DNA of 64,000 nt from Cloeon dipterum (Eukaryota; Arthropoda; Insecta; Ephemeroptera; Baetidae). The stretch is from positions 10,408,886 to 10,472,885 of the forward strand of contig NC_088789.1 in NCBI RefSeq assembly GCF_949628265.1, read 5' to 3'. The notes under the pieces were generated by a model. It made no database searches, was not told where the DNA came from, and saw only the letters and a list, made by a program, of their open reading frames with translations. Position 1 is the first letter of the stretch. Every line of letters starts with the position of its first letter. Below are positions 1 through 14,900 of the stretch, one piece after another. The position numbers and the translations under genes are program-made.

Positions 1-2877
1 ATTGTCAACTAAATAGTTTTTTGGTGCTCGAAAAAGTGGCTGAACAGGTGCTACAATTAAAAGCAACTCGCTCTCTGTCAGTCGGAGCCGACCAGAGGAG
101 CAGGCTCCACCGTCACTGAGAGTGGGTTAGCACGGAAGTGGGTCACTCGTCCAAAGTGAGGATGCCGCTCGACACAATCAGGCGACCTTGCGATTGGCAG
201 GACGAGCCTCGCGAGAAAGAGGCAGGAAAATTGATTCCGCGATCTGCCCTCGCAACGATCCCCACGCGTGCGCGCATTTCACTTTTCGCTAATCAAGCCG
301 CACGCATTTTTGCTGCAAATACCTCGGACGTATAATAAACGAGTGGCACGGCCTGCAGCGTAATTCCGCAAATAAAAATTTCTCTACTGCTGCCGCTGCT
401 CCGAATTTCTCGCGCTGCTCTAGTGGGACACTCTAAGCATTCATATATATGCAAAATAGAATTATGTACCAAATTATTTATCCAAATCATTTTTTTACGG
501 GGAGAGAGCAATTTTTGCAATGCATATTTCGAGAGTGAAATTCTTTGATTAAACTCATAAAAGTAATATTAATATCATATTAGCTAACACAGAACACTGC
601 AAAGCTGTAAAAACGTAGCTTGCCAGCGAAACTGTAATTTTAAATGAGAGTGTAACTAAGAAACTAGTTAAAAGGGTACTGTTATTTTTGCTAGTGAAAC
701 AACTAACAATTTTACAGCTCAGTTAATCCAGCATCTCAAGGGAATTTGCTATGTCATGCACACACTCGATGATCTCACTCTTTGCAGTAAAATCATTTGT
801 CGTCGTGTACCACCTAGCTGCGCTTGCACACCAGTTCTCTTATTAGAAAGCGCTGTGGTCTCGTATTGCCATTGCTCGTTTGCCTTTGTTTATGGGCAAT
901 AATTAATGCGTACACAGCATCCTCTCGGTGCACTTACTTGCTGATGATTAGCTAGCCAACCACACGAGGCGTTGCGCGACACAAAACATGGGTCTGCTGC
1001 GCTTCCATTCATTGCTCTTCTCCACACTTCACGCTTTGTAGTAAACTCAACTATATAGACACAGCTGCTGGCGAGAGTACACACTACATGCACCACTTGT
1101 CTGTTAGCTTCTGATGATGTGTTTGAGCAGACCGCGACGTGATACTAACATGTGTTCCACGAGCTGGTTAGTCAATTTCAATACTCTTAGTCAAATAAAT
1201 AATCACGATACTGGCTACATTTATTTTGAAAAATTATTTTTAAAATGCTGCAAAAAACAGTTTTCTTTTACTGATATACTAAAAATAAAATTAAACCTTA
1301 CCAGTGACTTAAGGCGTTTCAATCAAAAACCTCGGTACGGAGAGGCGAAAAGATAGCCACATTGGGCCAAGGTCCTCAGCGGCCACTCGGGCCTCTTGTT
1401 ATCCGCTCGGTGCATGGTGTAATTGTGACCCGGTGAGCTCATAGCCCACGGGAAGTGCTGAGCAGAGGTAAAAAATGAATTGAGTTAACAAAATCAAATG
1501 ACAATACATATTTACGTAAATTGTTAATGTAAAAATTATGATGCGATGACCACAATAAGATTATTTTTTACTTACTCAATAATTTACAAGGAAATAATCT
1601 AGTAGGTAAATTTTTGCTTGGCTACCCCATCTATCTTCAAATCGTCTTTTTTAAATTTGTTTTCATAGCAACATTATTTACATTCTTAATATTTCCTGAC
1701 TAAGCTTTCACATTTAACCATGTGGAAATATCCAACACAATACATCTAGTTTCTTAAAAAACCTCATTAAATGACATTTTAACTTTGGTTTTGGAAAACA
1801 AAAAAGACAAACCTTTAGTTTAATATGTTGATTGAAATCTATCACAGAGCCATTAAAATCAAATCATTTTCAAATTCGAATATATTTTTGCATCCTAAAA
1901 AAAGTACTTAATACTTTTAACTTATTATATGTTATGAGCAGAGTAAATGACAGACGATGGGAAAAATGGACATAATGCTCAGGATGTGGAGCAAATGACT
2001 GGCTGTGCGTGCTTTCATTTTTCGCAAATGGACGTAAATTACGTGCAGAAGCTGGCTATTATATGCGAATGAAACTCACTCAGCAAAAGTGAAAAAGCAG
2101 TGGCTCGCACAGGATGCCCGTCCGTGTACACAACACACCTACTAATTAGCATGGCCGCTGATGAAAGAGGAGAGATAGCAAAGCGCACTTGATGATGATA
2201 AACATGAGAAATACGACGCACACAAAGCCGCCCGCCGCTTTTGAGGAAGCCCCGCCAGATAAATAAGTTTGTTTTGAGTTATTTAATCCTTTATGTCACG
2301 GCAGCAGTACTTTCTCTGAACATAATTTTCCCACTTGTTCAGCGAACGCGCTCTTTTTTATCAAACCTCGGGAGGCCTGCAGGTCGTATAATCAATTACG
2401 AGCCATCGCTCCGTGAAATTTGTGGAAAAAACAGTCTTAAAAACAAACATTGTACATTGTAGAGTTAGCAGTGCAAAAGAGTACGCTTCATTAAAATGTA
2501 ATCGCAGCCTGCTAAAACTGTAACATCTATTGTCTTTTTCACTACGGGTACTTTCGATAATTCAGGTATGAAAAATAAGACATGTTGAGGAGGCAGAATC
2601 TGTTTTTATTTACTTAGCCTGTGTAAATGAAAATTTTATCATTAACCTATTTTGACATTCTACTTCCTTACAACTAAAGTACATTTTATTTACAAATATC
2701 AATACTGTGTTTTATATTAGGTGTAATTTTTTAGTGTAAATGCATGACCATGTACTATTCGGTTTAAAAAGTTCATAGATTTAATATGGTAATCACCCTG
2801 TGCAGGCTACTAGATGGGAAATAATTTACATAAATTTATCACATAGGAGGTAAAGTAAGGCACAATTTTGATTTTAT
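1..2877. other. Left flank, no confident gene
   Basis: Mostly AT-rich sequence beyond the P450 3' end. It holds the probable P450 polyadenylation signals (2600-2880, minus), a GC-richer patch at 60-340 and the exon-like segment at 1323-1457. The other open frames are short and without recognisable motifs. Confidence 0.5.
1323..1457 (-). other. Possible small terminal coding exon, unidentified
   Basis: A good acceptor (polypyrimidine run, then CTCAG at 1458-1462) is followed by 44 open codons ending in TGA. The segment is clearly more GC-rich than its surroundings, and the other two frames on this strand close quickly. The peptide contains SSPGHNYTMHRADNK and AQCGYLF. I recognise no family and see no partner exon, so this could be chance. 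Confidence 0.22.
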
Positions 2878-2991
2878 TCATTCTTCTCTTTCAATGAGCT
2901 TGAATTTGAGTGGCGATTCCGGAATGTAGGTTGGATGAATTGTATAGTGGATGTCACCATAGTGGTATTCAACCTTGTACTTGCGGAAAAT
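2878..2991 (-). CDS. Cyp49a1: P450 exon 10: C-terminus and stop
   Basis: Residues 496-532, from IFRKYKVEYHYG to IEREE and then TGA. An AATAAA overlaps the stop; others follow near 2607 and 2685 on the minus strand. No further coding sequence follows in this frame. Confidence 0.9.
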   Translation of the reverse strand: MFRKYKVEYHYGDIHYTIHPTYIPESPLKFKLIEREE

Positions 2992-5900
2992 CTGAAATAG
3001 TAACAATTTATAATGAAATTCAATTTTCTTTATTTAAGGCTTGTATTTTAAAACAATCTTGAAAATGAATGGAGAAAAATTAAGTACACCATCATCGTGA
3101 GGAATGGTGGCTGTAAATATTATACAACGTACTTTTGACAGCAAAATATGCAGTTCAAAGTAGGCGAATCTCTTTCCAAGACAGGTTCTACGTCCAAAAC
3201 TGAAAGGCAACGATGCGAAGGGGTGGATTTTGCTTTGGTGGACAGGACACTTCTCTGTCGAGCTCTTAAGCCACCTCTCAGGGAGGAACTCGGATGGCCT
3301 TGGGAAATACTCTGGGATGTTGCTTAGCACGTAGTGAGGAAAAATCACGTGCGTCTGTGGAAATATTAAGTTATAGCTTCAACTAAGCTGCAAAACTCAA
3401 CGCCAACTTACTCCTTTAGGCACTTGGTATCCGCCAATTTCTGCGTCTGAGGTCAAGCTGCGTCCATTTCCGATAATAACGGGGTACATTCTGGCGTGGG
3501 AAGAAACGATCGATCAAACCATCTCGAAAATTATAGAATACAGCCACAAACCTGAGCGTTTCTTTGACGCACGCCCTCAAGAAGGGCATTTCATTGAGGA
3601 CACTTTCCGTTGTCGGCTGACTCGGGTCTGGGATGGCTTGCTTCAGTTCTTCATACAAAATGTCCTGTTTCTCTGGGTTTCTCGCGAGCATGTTGAGTGT
3701 AGAAGCCAGAGAGACAGATGTCTGTAATTTGAATGAATGAATAAAAAAGGTGTGTAAAACAACAAATCGTGAACTCGGAGTGTCATCATTGCTGCAATAA
3801 ATCTTGCGTGCCCGCCTTGATCCGCATTTATCGGTTATTCAACTCTAAAGACTAGGAAAAATTGACCGACCTTCGAAAAATATTTTACCACCACAAGCAA
3901 TCATCTCAATTAGGATGCAGCTCAGCTGCTGAGATATCAATTAAAAAGCATGATGGTTAAGGTAATATTGTTTGCTAGTGAACGTACCGTATCAATTCCG
4001 ACAAGCAAGAGGTCAAGTGCCATTGTCGCTGCGATCTTGGGGTCTCCAGTTCTGTCCAATACCCTTTCCAAGAGTGATGATCCTTCATGTTCTTTCCTTC
4101 CATCAAGACGTTCGACTGCCGCGTTTATCCTCTCCATGCACAGTCTGAAATTTTGTGATTGAAAATATTCTGGTCATGAAATTTGGCAACTCGCCCAATT
4201 TTAAACTTGTTAATTTAAGAATTCAATTTTAATGAAAAGATGTCATTACTTTCCAGTTAAAATTAAATGTAATTACGTCTGTGTAAAACAAGCTCTTCAT
4301 TATTTCTGTAATACAGTATTTCTACAGAAAAAATTTTTGTGTGTGAATGATAAACGTTTCAAATAAATTGTCCTCAAATTGAACAGTTTTCATTATCAAT
4401 TGTATCAGGATTGAACTTGACTAATTTTAGCACGTAAGCGAAAAAAAGAAAAGGAAATAAACTAGATATGAATCAAAGAACCTTTCGCCTTTCTTATATC
4501 ACGACGTGTCAAGGATATAGGCCGTGCATGAACAACTTTTTGACTTGAGAACTGAGTGTATGCAACCGGCCTCACAAGAATGTCGAGCGAATAGCCTAAG
4601 TTGATTTCTGTTTCAATCAGATACCTGTAAGCCGCGTTAAAATTATGAACCAGGACACTGCGAGCTCAATACAGCAAAAGTATAAAATTTTCTTTCAATT
4701 TCACGTTTATAAATTTTGCAAATGCTTTTGCTGATCCTTACTCTTAATCTGAGCGAAGGTATAAAATAAAAATAACTTCTGTTTCATAAGAAAGCATCTA
4801 GTAAATCAAAACAAATTGCAAAAAATTATATATGCACTTGGCATTGTACCAAAAAAGTTAGTTTTGATATGCGGTATGGTTCAAAAGCCATTGGAAAAAA
4901 TTTTATACTTAAAAAAATATAAACAATGTTTCGTTCGAAGACTACTACTTGTCGTGTAACAAATTTAGCTAAATTATGGTGGAAATATTGACATCAAATA
5001 AGGCAATTAAATTTATATCACATGTTTGTTCCTTTTTTTCTGTTAAAATAAATAGCCTTGCAGAAACGTAATAAATATCATTTTGAAACTAAAATGACGT
5101 ATCGATATTGGAGCGGGTTTCAGCATTATATGCTGTTCAAAAGAAAGTAAAAGTGATGAGACAGCTCCACGTGCGGAGAAATATATGACTCCTGAAGAAA
5201 GTTTGTTTACATTCACGAGATAACATCTCATTCACTCAAGGTCATTACATCACGATGAGCCAGTTAAATTCCGGTAAATGAACTCGCTGTGGGAAAAGCG
5301 ATTTACGGTGGCCTTTAAAATATTTTCTGACAGCTGTTCAAAATCCTGGAATGACTTGCATATGCTTAAAACAAATTTCCATAAAGCCCATTTAAAACGT
5401 GTGCGTTCCCTTCACGGTCAAGGTTAAAATTGTTTGGGGAATACTATTACTAGATTTATGGTCCAATTCATCTACCTTGTTGAAGCCTGAATTTGCATGA
5501 CAATGCAAAACACAACAAACGATGCGAGATCATCTACTGATCACAACAGCTACTTGGTTGATCAAAATACGAGCCGGCAAATTAAAGTCACTGTCGGCCG
5601 CTCGTTTTTGCATAATGATGCCTAATAAAAAGCTCAAACAATAATTACCACTTGTTCCTTTCAGCCTGAGCAGTTTGACATTGATTTATGCACTCTCATG
5701 TGGCCTCTGTGTACTCAATTTTGCCAACAAGGTACCGCCGTTGTTAGTGTACGCGTATTATTGGCACACTGGCTCCTGCGATGACAGTGATTGCAATGTG
5801 AAACGGTTGTTTAAGTTGTACCATTACTTTTGAACTGAAAGTATCTGCAGCGGCCTAAATTGTACGCTTTGATAACCTTTTTCAAAACATATTGCATAAA

Positions 5901-8900
5901 TCACGTTTCGGTTTGCACGTTTAATTTAATTTTTACCAAACATCGGCCGTAATTAGTGCAATGAGCAGAAACAGTAAATTCTTATAATTTTCCCTTGAAA
6001 TAATGATTAAAAATACAGTAAGAAACAAATAACGCAGCTCAGATAAAATAATTTCAATTTGTCAAAAATCAACCATCGTAGTTGCAAATCAAATGAATGG
6101 AATGGAACGAAAATAAAAATTTCTTAGAATTACTTACTCTCTGAAAGTGTCGAGTGCGTTGATGTATTTTTTCCACGACGGGGTTGCCACGAGTCGCCAA
6201 AAAGGGCTTCTCAGTTCGACGACTGACACGTTTTCAAAGAATCCCTTCATGGCGTCGATAATGCGTTGCTGCTCTGATTCAGGTCTGATGTCCGCTCCGA
6301 GGCATCCTAGTCTGGAGTCCAACGCGACCCGCCCGATTGCTGCGAATGCAGAATAAATCTCGCCGGTCAATTGGTGCGCGTTACATAATAATTATATAAG
6401 TCTCTTTGTGTGCGCACGAGGCACGCAGTTCGCTTTCTCTGCAGTTTTTCTGCTCGTCATCTTGAGGAGGACTCTTTTGTGAAATATTCTCGAGGAGCAT
6501 GGTTAATTTCTTAGGCCTCATCGCACCGGTGAAAGCCTTTCTCGTCATTTGCTTGATGCAACACACCAGCAAGACGCATCCTATCGAGTGCATTTTTATA
6601 ATTGATCCTTTTGCGTTTGGCGCACGTAAACATGTGCGCGAGAGCAGCTTAGATTTATGGTGTTCTTCTGCTACTTAAGTTGCGTCAAACGCGACGCTAG
6701 ATGAGTTGCACACAGCTTCGCTGCAGATCAGAGTCGTGCTTGCACTGTTCTCAATTGAAAACGTGCTTGCGAGGTGCACCAGGAATGAACGAGTACAATT
6801 TAATTCCTTAGTTGTTCAAGCCTGGGATGTCGCGACCTGATCTCAGAAAACTTGGCACAAGTAAGATTGTTCAAGACTTTAGGTGAAACCTATTTTGTGA
6901 TTTACTTTAGGCTTGAGACAATGCAACAGGTAAAAGTGTGCCCACTTGAATTTTAAAACGGATTTTTGAGCTCAATGATGTGCGAACAATAAGCAACTTT
7001 GCAACGTCATTTGTTTTAAAATGCTTTTAATTCATTTCAGAGGAAACAAAAAATACTTATTCCTGTCGATTTTGCAGGAATTTTTATATCTCTACTTATT
7101 AAAATGAATAATTTTTTAAATAATGCTCTCAGTGATAGTGATAGAACACAACAAGGTCTCTGAAAACTAATTGGAATTCGGTGTCTTCAAATCAGTCCTC
7201 ATGATCCCTGTAAACAAAATTAATTCCAACGCAGCATTTCACATTTTGTTTATTTCATCTCGCTGCGCATTCCAAGAAGTGGAGAAATTAATCCTCGAAC
7301 GTGTTTATAGCTCCTAATGAGACAACAGTTACCACTTATAAGCATCTCTTATTCATTCCACGTTTTGAAAAAATAGAAAATAATTCCATTCTTTACGATT
7401 GCTAATTGAAAAAATGTTGCAGATATAATGAATTACAAAACGCTTCATTAATTAACATTTAATTAATTCTCACTCGTTGATTGCTACGTGAAGCAAGCAG
7501 TGTCTTTTGGTTTCTCAAATGACGAGAGATTCGCACGTTTTAGTGCTCCACGAGGAAAAGGGAATAGTGCAGCAACAAAAGCAGTGTCACGCGCGCACCA
7601 GTCAAAAAGCAGGGGATTTATTATTATGTGTGATGCAACTGGCGGCGAGTCCAGAGAAAGTGATATGCGCACATCCACGAGACAAAAGTGGGATAGGATC
7701 AATTAGCAGTCCAAAATAACACCTCGCCCTTTCCTTATTTTTTTTTCAGAGATTTGGGCAAAGTGAATGAATACTCACACTCGAGGGCCCATTTGTAGAG
7801 CTCGCCGAGGAACGCTCCAGGCAATTCACTGTTTGAATCTCTCAACAGGTCGATCCTGGAACGAAAAAGCAGCAGTGATGGATTATTTTACTTTTAAAGG
7901 TGTTGGAAATAATTGTGAAATTCAATTTGGTTCCTTGGGCAGGACCGATTTTCATAATCTATATAATATGTAACTTGAATAAGATGCATGGTGGTGGAGG
8001 ATTAAAAAGAGATTATTCAATGTTGTATTTCTAGGACAGGAAGCAATTATTCAATTAAATCGAGTAAGCTTGTCTTTTTAAATAAACTTATATCAAGAAT
8101 TTTTAAGGGGACAATTGAATTTAACATAATGTGAAACATTTTGATGACTCCCAAAAATTAATTATTTTTATAAATAGATTTGACAATTCTAAAGGTAAAG
8201 GACTATTAAGCTGGGGAGAACTTGCCGAAATAATAATTTTTTTCCAAAGAAAATTTATTAGTTAAAAATTTCACTGAACGAAGTTTGAACGGTCAGTTAA
8301 ATTGCCTGTACTTTTATGAAATGGAAACAGTATCTTATTTATTAAATTTTATGCTTGTCTGATTCTCACACCTTACATGTTAACCGCTCATGTGATGTAA
8401 TTTAAATATTGAGTTGTCGCTCTTTAAGCCGGTGAGGTTCCTCTTGACCCAAAATATGCATAATTGCAACGTGCGAGAGGGAGAGGGCCGCTTTTACTTT
8501 TGGTAACATGATTTACACACAGTTTTTGTGAAGCAGGACGAGCAGGAACATTTTTTGTTATCTTGATGGGAGCAATTAAGGCTGACGGAGAGCTTAATTG
8601 CTTGTTACAATACCAGCAAACGAACAATTAGAATGGAGTTTCTATAAGGGAGTTTTGCTAAAAACCACGTTGACTAGAGACAAAGGAACGACTGTGTCAA
8701 GGATCACATTATACAATTGGCAGAGATTTCCATCTCGAGATGCGTATTCTAAGCTTGAGCGCAAAATCACGGTTTGTGGAGGAATTTTCCTATTGCTGTT
8801 TCGAAATTTGCTAATGTCGGTTGCATTGTTTTGCTATTTGATCCAACGTGCTGGAAAGGACTGCCATTTTCGGGATTTAGGTCATTTGGCTGAACAATCG

Positions 8901-11900
8901 CACTTGTTTGGGTGAGCTATTGTTGAAAATAAAAATGTCCGCTGCAATGATGGTGCACTTTTAAATTCTGAATGGCCACCCCCCTGGGATTTGTCTCAAA
9001 ATTGATTTCTCAGCATTACGACTTGTGCTCGGTAACAGGTAATCATACTGTTCAATCTCAGCCCAGTTAGCTAGCATGCGTAAGATTGCAACGCAGTTAG
9101 CAGTAATAAACGTAATTAATATTGGTGCCTGATTAATTTCGTCACTGCTGGCTCACCGACCTCGAAAAATTTCGGTTTGCCTTGATCGCGTTATGGTCAA
9201 TATATTTCGGCAGCAAAAATAGGTTGGCGCTCGCAATGCCTACAAATTCCATCTAGAAACTTCATTAATTGATTCATTTTTCAACTCAATGTTATACGCT
9301 AATAGCAAATAAAAGTACCAGGACGCATGCCAATCGATATTTGACAACTTTCTTCGATGAAAAATATTTCAGAAGTGACAAAGTGCTTTTTTGTGTTCGT
9401 TGGTTAGTCGGCTGAAACTACGGAGAGTGCTATTCATCAAATCTAGGGCATATTGGATCTACGTTGTGAGAAATCAGCTGCCTGCTACCCTTGATGCAGT
9501 TGCAAAAGATGTTTAGCAATTTGCATATAATATTTTCACCGTGGTGCTAATTGTCGCCAAAACTACACATACTACGCTACGGCTTAGCAAGCTGATCGAG
9601 CTTCAAAAAGATAGCATTTTATTCATATTTTGCAGATCGTTTTACTCTTAACCAAAAATGCAATTGTTGAAACTAGCAATTTTAAAACAATTATTTTTTT
9701 TTAAAAGTGAATACACTTTTAATAAAATTTTGAAGTTTGATGAGTAACTGCTAATTAAACTAACCATTTTAATTATCTGAAGAGTTATGTTTGTTACACT
9801 ATTATACATTATAACAGATATAGTGAAGTTCTATGTTGCATATTTTAAAAAAAGTATTTTTTACAATTAATTTACATGAATTTCGCTGGCTTGCATAGTT
9901 TCATCTCTGCAATGGATATCACAGGTTTAAAATTTAAAAGAAAAAATTATTAGCAGAATTCTGGATGAATGTACCTCAATGGCAACCTCATTATTAATAA
10001 ATTTAATAAAAAGCGCAAAGTAACGTAATTGAATTCAATATTTACCTGTCCATGAAATCATCAGCGATGTCGTTGAGGGGTGAGATGTACTGTCTGGCGA
10101 CGGCGGGTTGCAGAACCACCTGCTGCACTTGCACCCTGAAGTCGTGCCACTTTTGCCCGTGCCTGCAACCAATGGAGCGAATCGCGATTACGACTGGCCG
10201 AAAAAAGAGAAAGGTCATGGTGCGCTGAAGCCACACATGTGTTTGTTTCCAGTGGCGACCTTGTAAGGTCGCTGAAAGTAAAAGCGCATTAATCTGCCGG
10301 TACGTCGGCTAGCCAGCCGACGTGCGTCCCAGAAAGGTGTTTGTGAGCTACGCTCGCTCCAGTTTGGTAAAATATTACTCTCTCTGCGCAGACTGGTTTT
10401 TATGCCCGGGATTATCTCTTTGGATAGAGCCATGTATCAATCATTTGCCGCGAGTGGAGTCGAAATGACCTGGAATTGCGACGTGCCATTTTGCACTTTT
10501 CAACTAGTCCCGGCGCATCACGCATTATAAGCGGTTTACATTTATTAAATTTTTTTATCACCGTGTGATCATCACTCTCTCGCAGCCGTAGAGCTCTCGT
10601 ATCGTGTATTTCGCCTGTCACGAATGCAAACAAACAATCGTGTTTTTCACCTGAGGAAATTCCGATATCGAGAGTAGACGGTGAGAAAGGAGAACTGGAT
10701 GAAATCGACTCTCGGGCATTGTTGAAATCTGATAGTATCTACCGCGCTCCAAATTCGTGAAATATTTCAAAATTCGCTGGACATTTAGTAACCGCAACTC
10801 CTTCCGTTCACCAGCAGACCATTTTATTAGCGTATTAAATATGTTCAATTGAAAACTGGTTTAATTTTTTTATTGAATCTAGTGATTTTACAACGTCCGC
10901 CGAAATAATGTCCTAATTTGACGTACAAACCTGATTTAAAAGCATGTTGATTGAGTTTTACAACTCTTGTGATTTTTATTATTTAGAGCTGTTTTGCAAC
11001 TTTTGCAATTGAAATTGTCAACGATGCTAATTCGAAAGATTTATCCCACCGAAGAGCAGCAATTTTGGCACCGTTAGCACATGCGAAGATTCTCGGCTAT
11101 GAGGGAACCAGTGAATTTTAAACCTGTGTAATTTAACCTGCACTCGATTCAAAGTTGTTATTGTTTCTCGACTTTATGATGATGCACGAAAGTCGGTCAG
11201 CCTGCTGATTTTTACACCTTTCCACCATCAACCATCATCATCAACTGTGGAATGAGCGAATCTTTCGTGCCGAAATTGTTGCCCAACCTAATGGAACGCG
11301 TCGCAATTACTAATGATTATGATGTAAAGCGTGTTGGGAACGAGTTACACTTTATAATAATGTCCAGATGACTCGACAATATCTATTTTCACTCGGCAAC
11401 TTGATATTAATCTTAATTTAGCATTGTGTGAGAAGTGAAACGACCCGCCTTTTGACAAATATAATCCTGCAGGCATCTCTTCTGTCTCCAAAGAGTGTGA
11501 CTCCCGAACTCATAATTGACTTTTTGTGCTTTATGCTGGCGAAACTTTTCCATTAGTGAAATTCAAACGAGTGTTGCGGCACGTACACCAATTTGGTTTT
11601 TAAAGAAAAGAGATTTGATATTAGCCGCAGTTCCTGATGTAGTCATCATCATAACGTCCTGCATTTCAAGTACCTTTTTTATTGTTCCATTAAAGAAAGT
11701 TAAACAGGGAATAAAGAAAAAATTATTGAATAGACATATAAAAATTATTGGAAAGGTTGATAGTTCTGAAGAGTGGTACAGAATAGAAGAGAACGTTGAC
11801 ATATTTTCCCTAATTGCTAGGAAACAAAAATTATTTCCTTCTGGAACTCCCAACTTTTGCTTTTATTGTATCAAACCTCATAATTTTATCGAAAAATTAA

Positions 11901-14900
11901 TGTTTCAAAAGCAAAAATTACCCAACAGCACACGGATTTCTCGTCAGTGCTGTATTGCAATATAATTTATATCAGATTCGCATATAGAAATTTCACTCTT
12001 CGACAACATGCCAATGGGCGTGAGAGATATTTGGAACAGAGTTTTCTACTTTGTTTGACAGATAAGACGAATCTGCAGCGTACGTGAGTTTCCTCCTACA
12101 ATAATTATAAAGCAACGTGTGACATTGACACAATTTTTTTAAGCTCTGATTCAGATGCTGGGTCGTTGACGTGATTTGAGCCCTGTAAAACTCTCTATCG
12201 CTTCGTGTCACGCGGTCGTTTCCTTAACATCAAAGCTTAAAGCAGCAATTATTTTGCAGTTCCAAATTTTTGGCAGACACCAAATGTTATTGTACCACTT
12301 TTTAACTGTTTCATAGAAATATGAAGAAGAGAAAACTAGACAAGAACCAGGGATAAAAACGCTTAGAGGCTCTGATTATAGCAATAAAATCAGACCTTTA
12401 TAACAATAATAATAATCAAACTCTTAACAGTTGTGAAACTAAGTGGTTTGCTTGCTCTGCAAAAAAAATATATACGAAACTTTATTGCTCTTGTGGTTTG
12501 TTGTCACGAAAATAACATTTCGCAGACACAAATCGAATGCGTGTGAGGCAGCGGGTTATTTAACTTACAATTAAACGTCGATTCTGAGGAAAGTATTTGT
12601 GCACCGGCCAGCCAAGGCGAAATAATCCGCAATTAATGAAATATTTCATATCATTTAAGTAAAGGCCAAGGTCTTAATTAATTCTGCTATACTGAGTGAG
12701 AAAACGGTAAAAATGCGGACGATTCTTACACTCCGATGACGCCTGGTGTGTCGCCGAAAAAGTCCTTCCGCAGAACATGTTTGTAATTGTGCAGCGAGGG
12801 CATGGAAGGGCGATGCGGCATGTGCTCCTCGCGTCGGAAAATCTGCTCCACCAGGTCGGCGTCGAAAACGAAGAGAAGGTCGGGGTGGCCTAGGAGACCG
12901 CCAACCCGAACCACCTTGCCGAAGTCGCGGTATAGCTGCCACATGATCTTGTCGAGCTTTTGAATGTCATAGTGACCTGGAAATTAAAGAAAACATTTAC
13001 TTTTAATAATCATGTGAATGCTAATGTAAGTAAAAAATGTCGTATTTTCATGGCTGCTACAGCATAAGTCACATTCAAATGTATTTTTTCGATAAAATCT
13101 ATAAAACCTTCGTCAATTGCTTGAACAAATAAAAATAAACACATTAAAAAATTTGAGTCTCAGACCACTTAATATTAATCATCTCGCTTACATACAGTAT
13201 ATAAGAAGGAAGAGAAATGAAAGCAATTACATTTTTTTAGTAAGCTTCGTAAGCTTCAACGCTCAGATTTATTTAAACATGATAGCCTTGGACTGTGAAA
13301 TGAGTTAAAGCTATAAACTTTAATTCGCAGACTGTCTCATAACATCTTGTTTTTCATATTTAGCCAACTTCGAATTCATTATGCTATTTTGGTGTGTACG
13401 TGCAAGCAGTAGCATCAAACTGGTCTTCTCAAGGTCCTTCCAGGGTTCAGCCCTTCCTTGACTTAGCACGAAATAAAATTAATCTATTCACCGGTTTTTA
13501 CGCTGGATTGGTTTTTTAGCAGTTTTGGATGGAGCAGCAATATAAAGATGCGTGTAGAAGAATAGATCCCAAGCAAGGACTGCTGGGAAGTTGAGCTTCT
13601 TATTCGATAGAGACGAGCAGCGAGTAATTTGCATGGTGGCGCTTGAGACGAATACGGCGCAATTAGCAAGGTTAATATTCCGGAAGTATTTTATTTCGAA
13701 GTAGCGAAGTTGTGCATATTCAAGTGCTCTTAATTGATTGCAAACACTCTATTGATTTATTTCCCTTGATTAAATCTATAAATTTGAATTATCATAAGTG
13801 GATTTATTTTTACGAATTAATATACATAAATAAGAAATATGAAGCATATAGTTGGAAAGTCATATATAGGCATCATTTAATTTCTCGCTGGCCAGTCAGA
13901 CATTTCTTCTTTGAATTTAGCCTCATTGCCAGTAGTATACCGAAAAGTGAAGGTTGTCTCTTCCCTGCCGCGTTCTCGGACCCGAATTTCACATAAAACA
14001 CACAAACTCGTTTCTCCACTTTTTGGACCTGTTCTTGAAACTTCGATTTGTTATAAAAAAAACAGTGAATAAACATAGAAAAGCTTCGCTTGCGACGGCC
14101 TTGATCTCATTATAAACGCATCAAAAGTGGAGCAAAGACGAATAGTACGTGTTTTGCATGCAGGTGCATTTCCAGAGGAATTTCATAAAAAAAGGAAAAC
14201 TGGTGCCGTATGTACAAATGGTTCTCAATAATTAACTTCCTGGTTACTCAAAAGCTAGAGGCACTGTTGCTCGTGTGCATTATTGTACGGTTTGTGATGC
14301 ATGATTGTTTATTTGATGTCATTACTGCAATGCACACATGAAACCCAATTTGCTTAGAACTTTGTGTTGCATTGCCGCTTGTTTATGTTACTATCCCCCA
14401 TTGCGCAAATGCTACACATTTTATTCACTGTTGTGGCTCGGTTTTCACGGCGCACTGACCAAACAACGAAGCATGACGCCGAATTAGTGCACCAGTCTGG
14501 CTTATCTCTTCAGCTGCAACAGATTTTCGCAAGAAAGGAAAAATGAGTTTGTTTTGAATTATATGGGACGGATGTCGTCGTTATTTGTCGTGGGATCACC
14601 AAACCGCTTTCGGCTGGTGTCTGAAGCCGCGGCGGTTGGTTTTTTTCTTCCGAGACCAGAATAACTGGCTAATAAATTGTTTGGCTAGATGGCACGTTCA
14701 AGGCTGCTCAGGCTAGGATCGCATTCCTAGATCTGTTACCGAGTATTATGTCAGTGGTACAAAAAAAATCAGAGAATATGAAAATAAAACTAATTTAAAT
14801 AAGTCATTGTCATTTTTTCTAAATTGATAAAATTCCTAACTAGGTGCCAAATAGTTGATAAATTACAGAGGATTGATCCTGAGAAACCCAAAAAAATGAC

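Noticed and set aside
11516..11965. 149-codon open frame in a P450 intron (plus strand)
   Set aside because: It begins at a TTG, is AT-rich, has no recognisable domain and overlaps another frame on the opposite strand. Probably chance.
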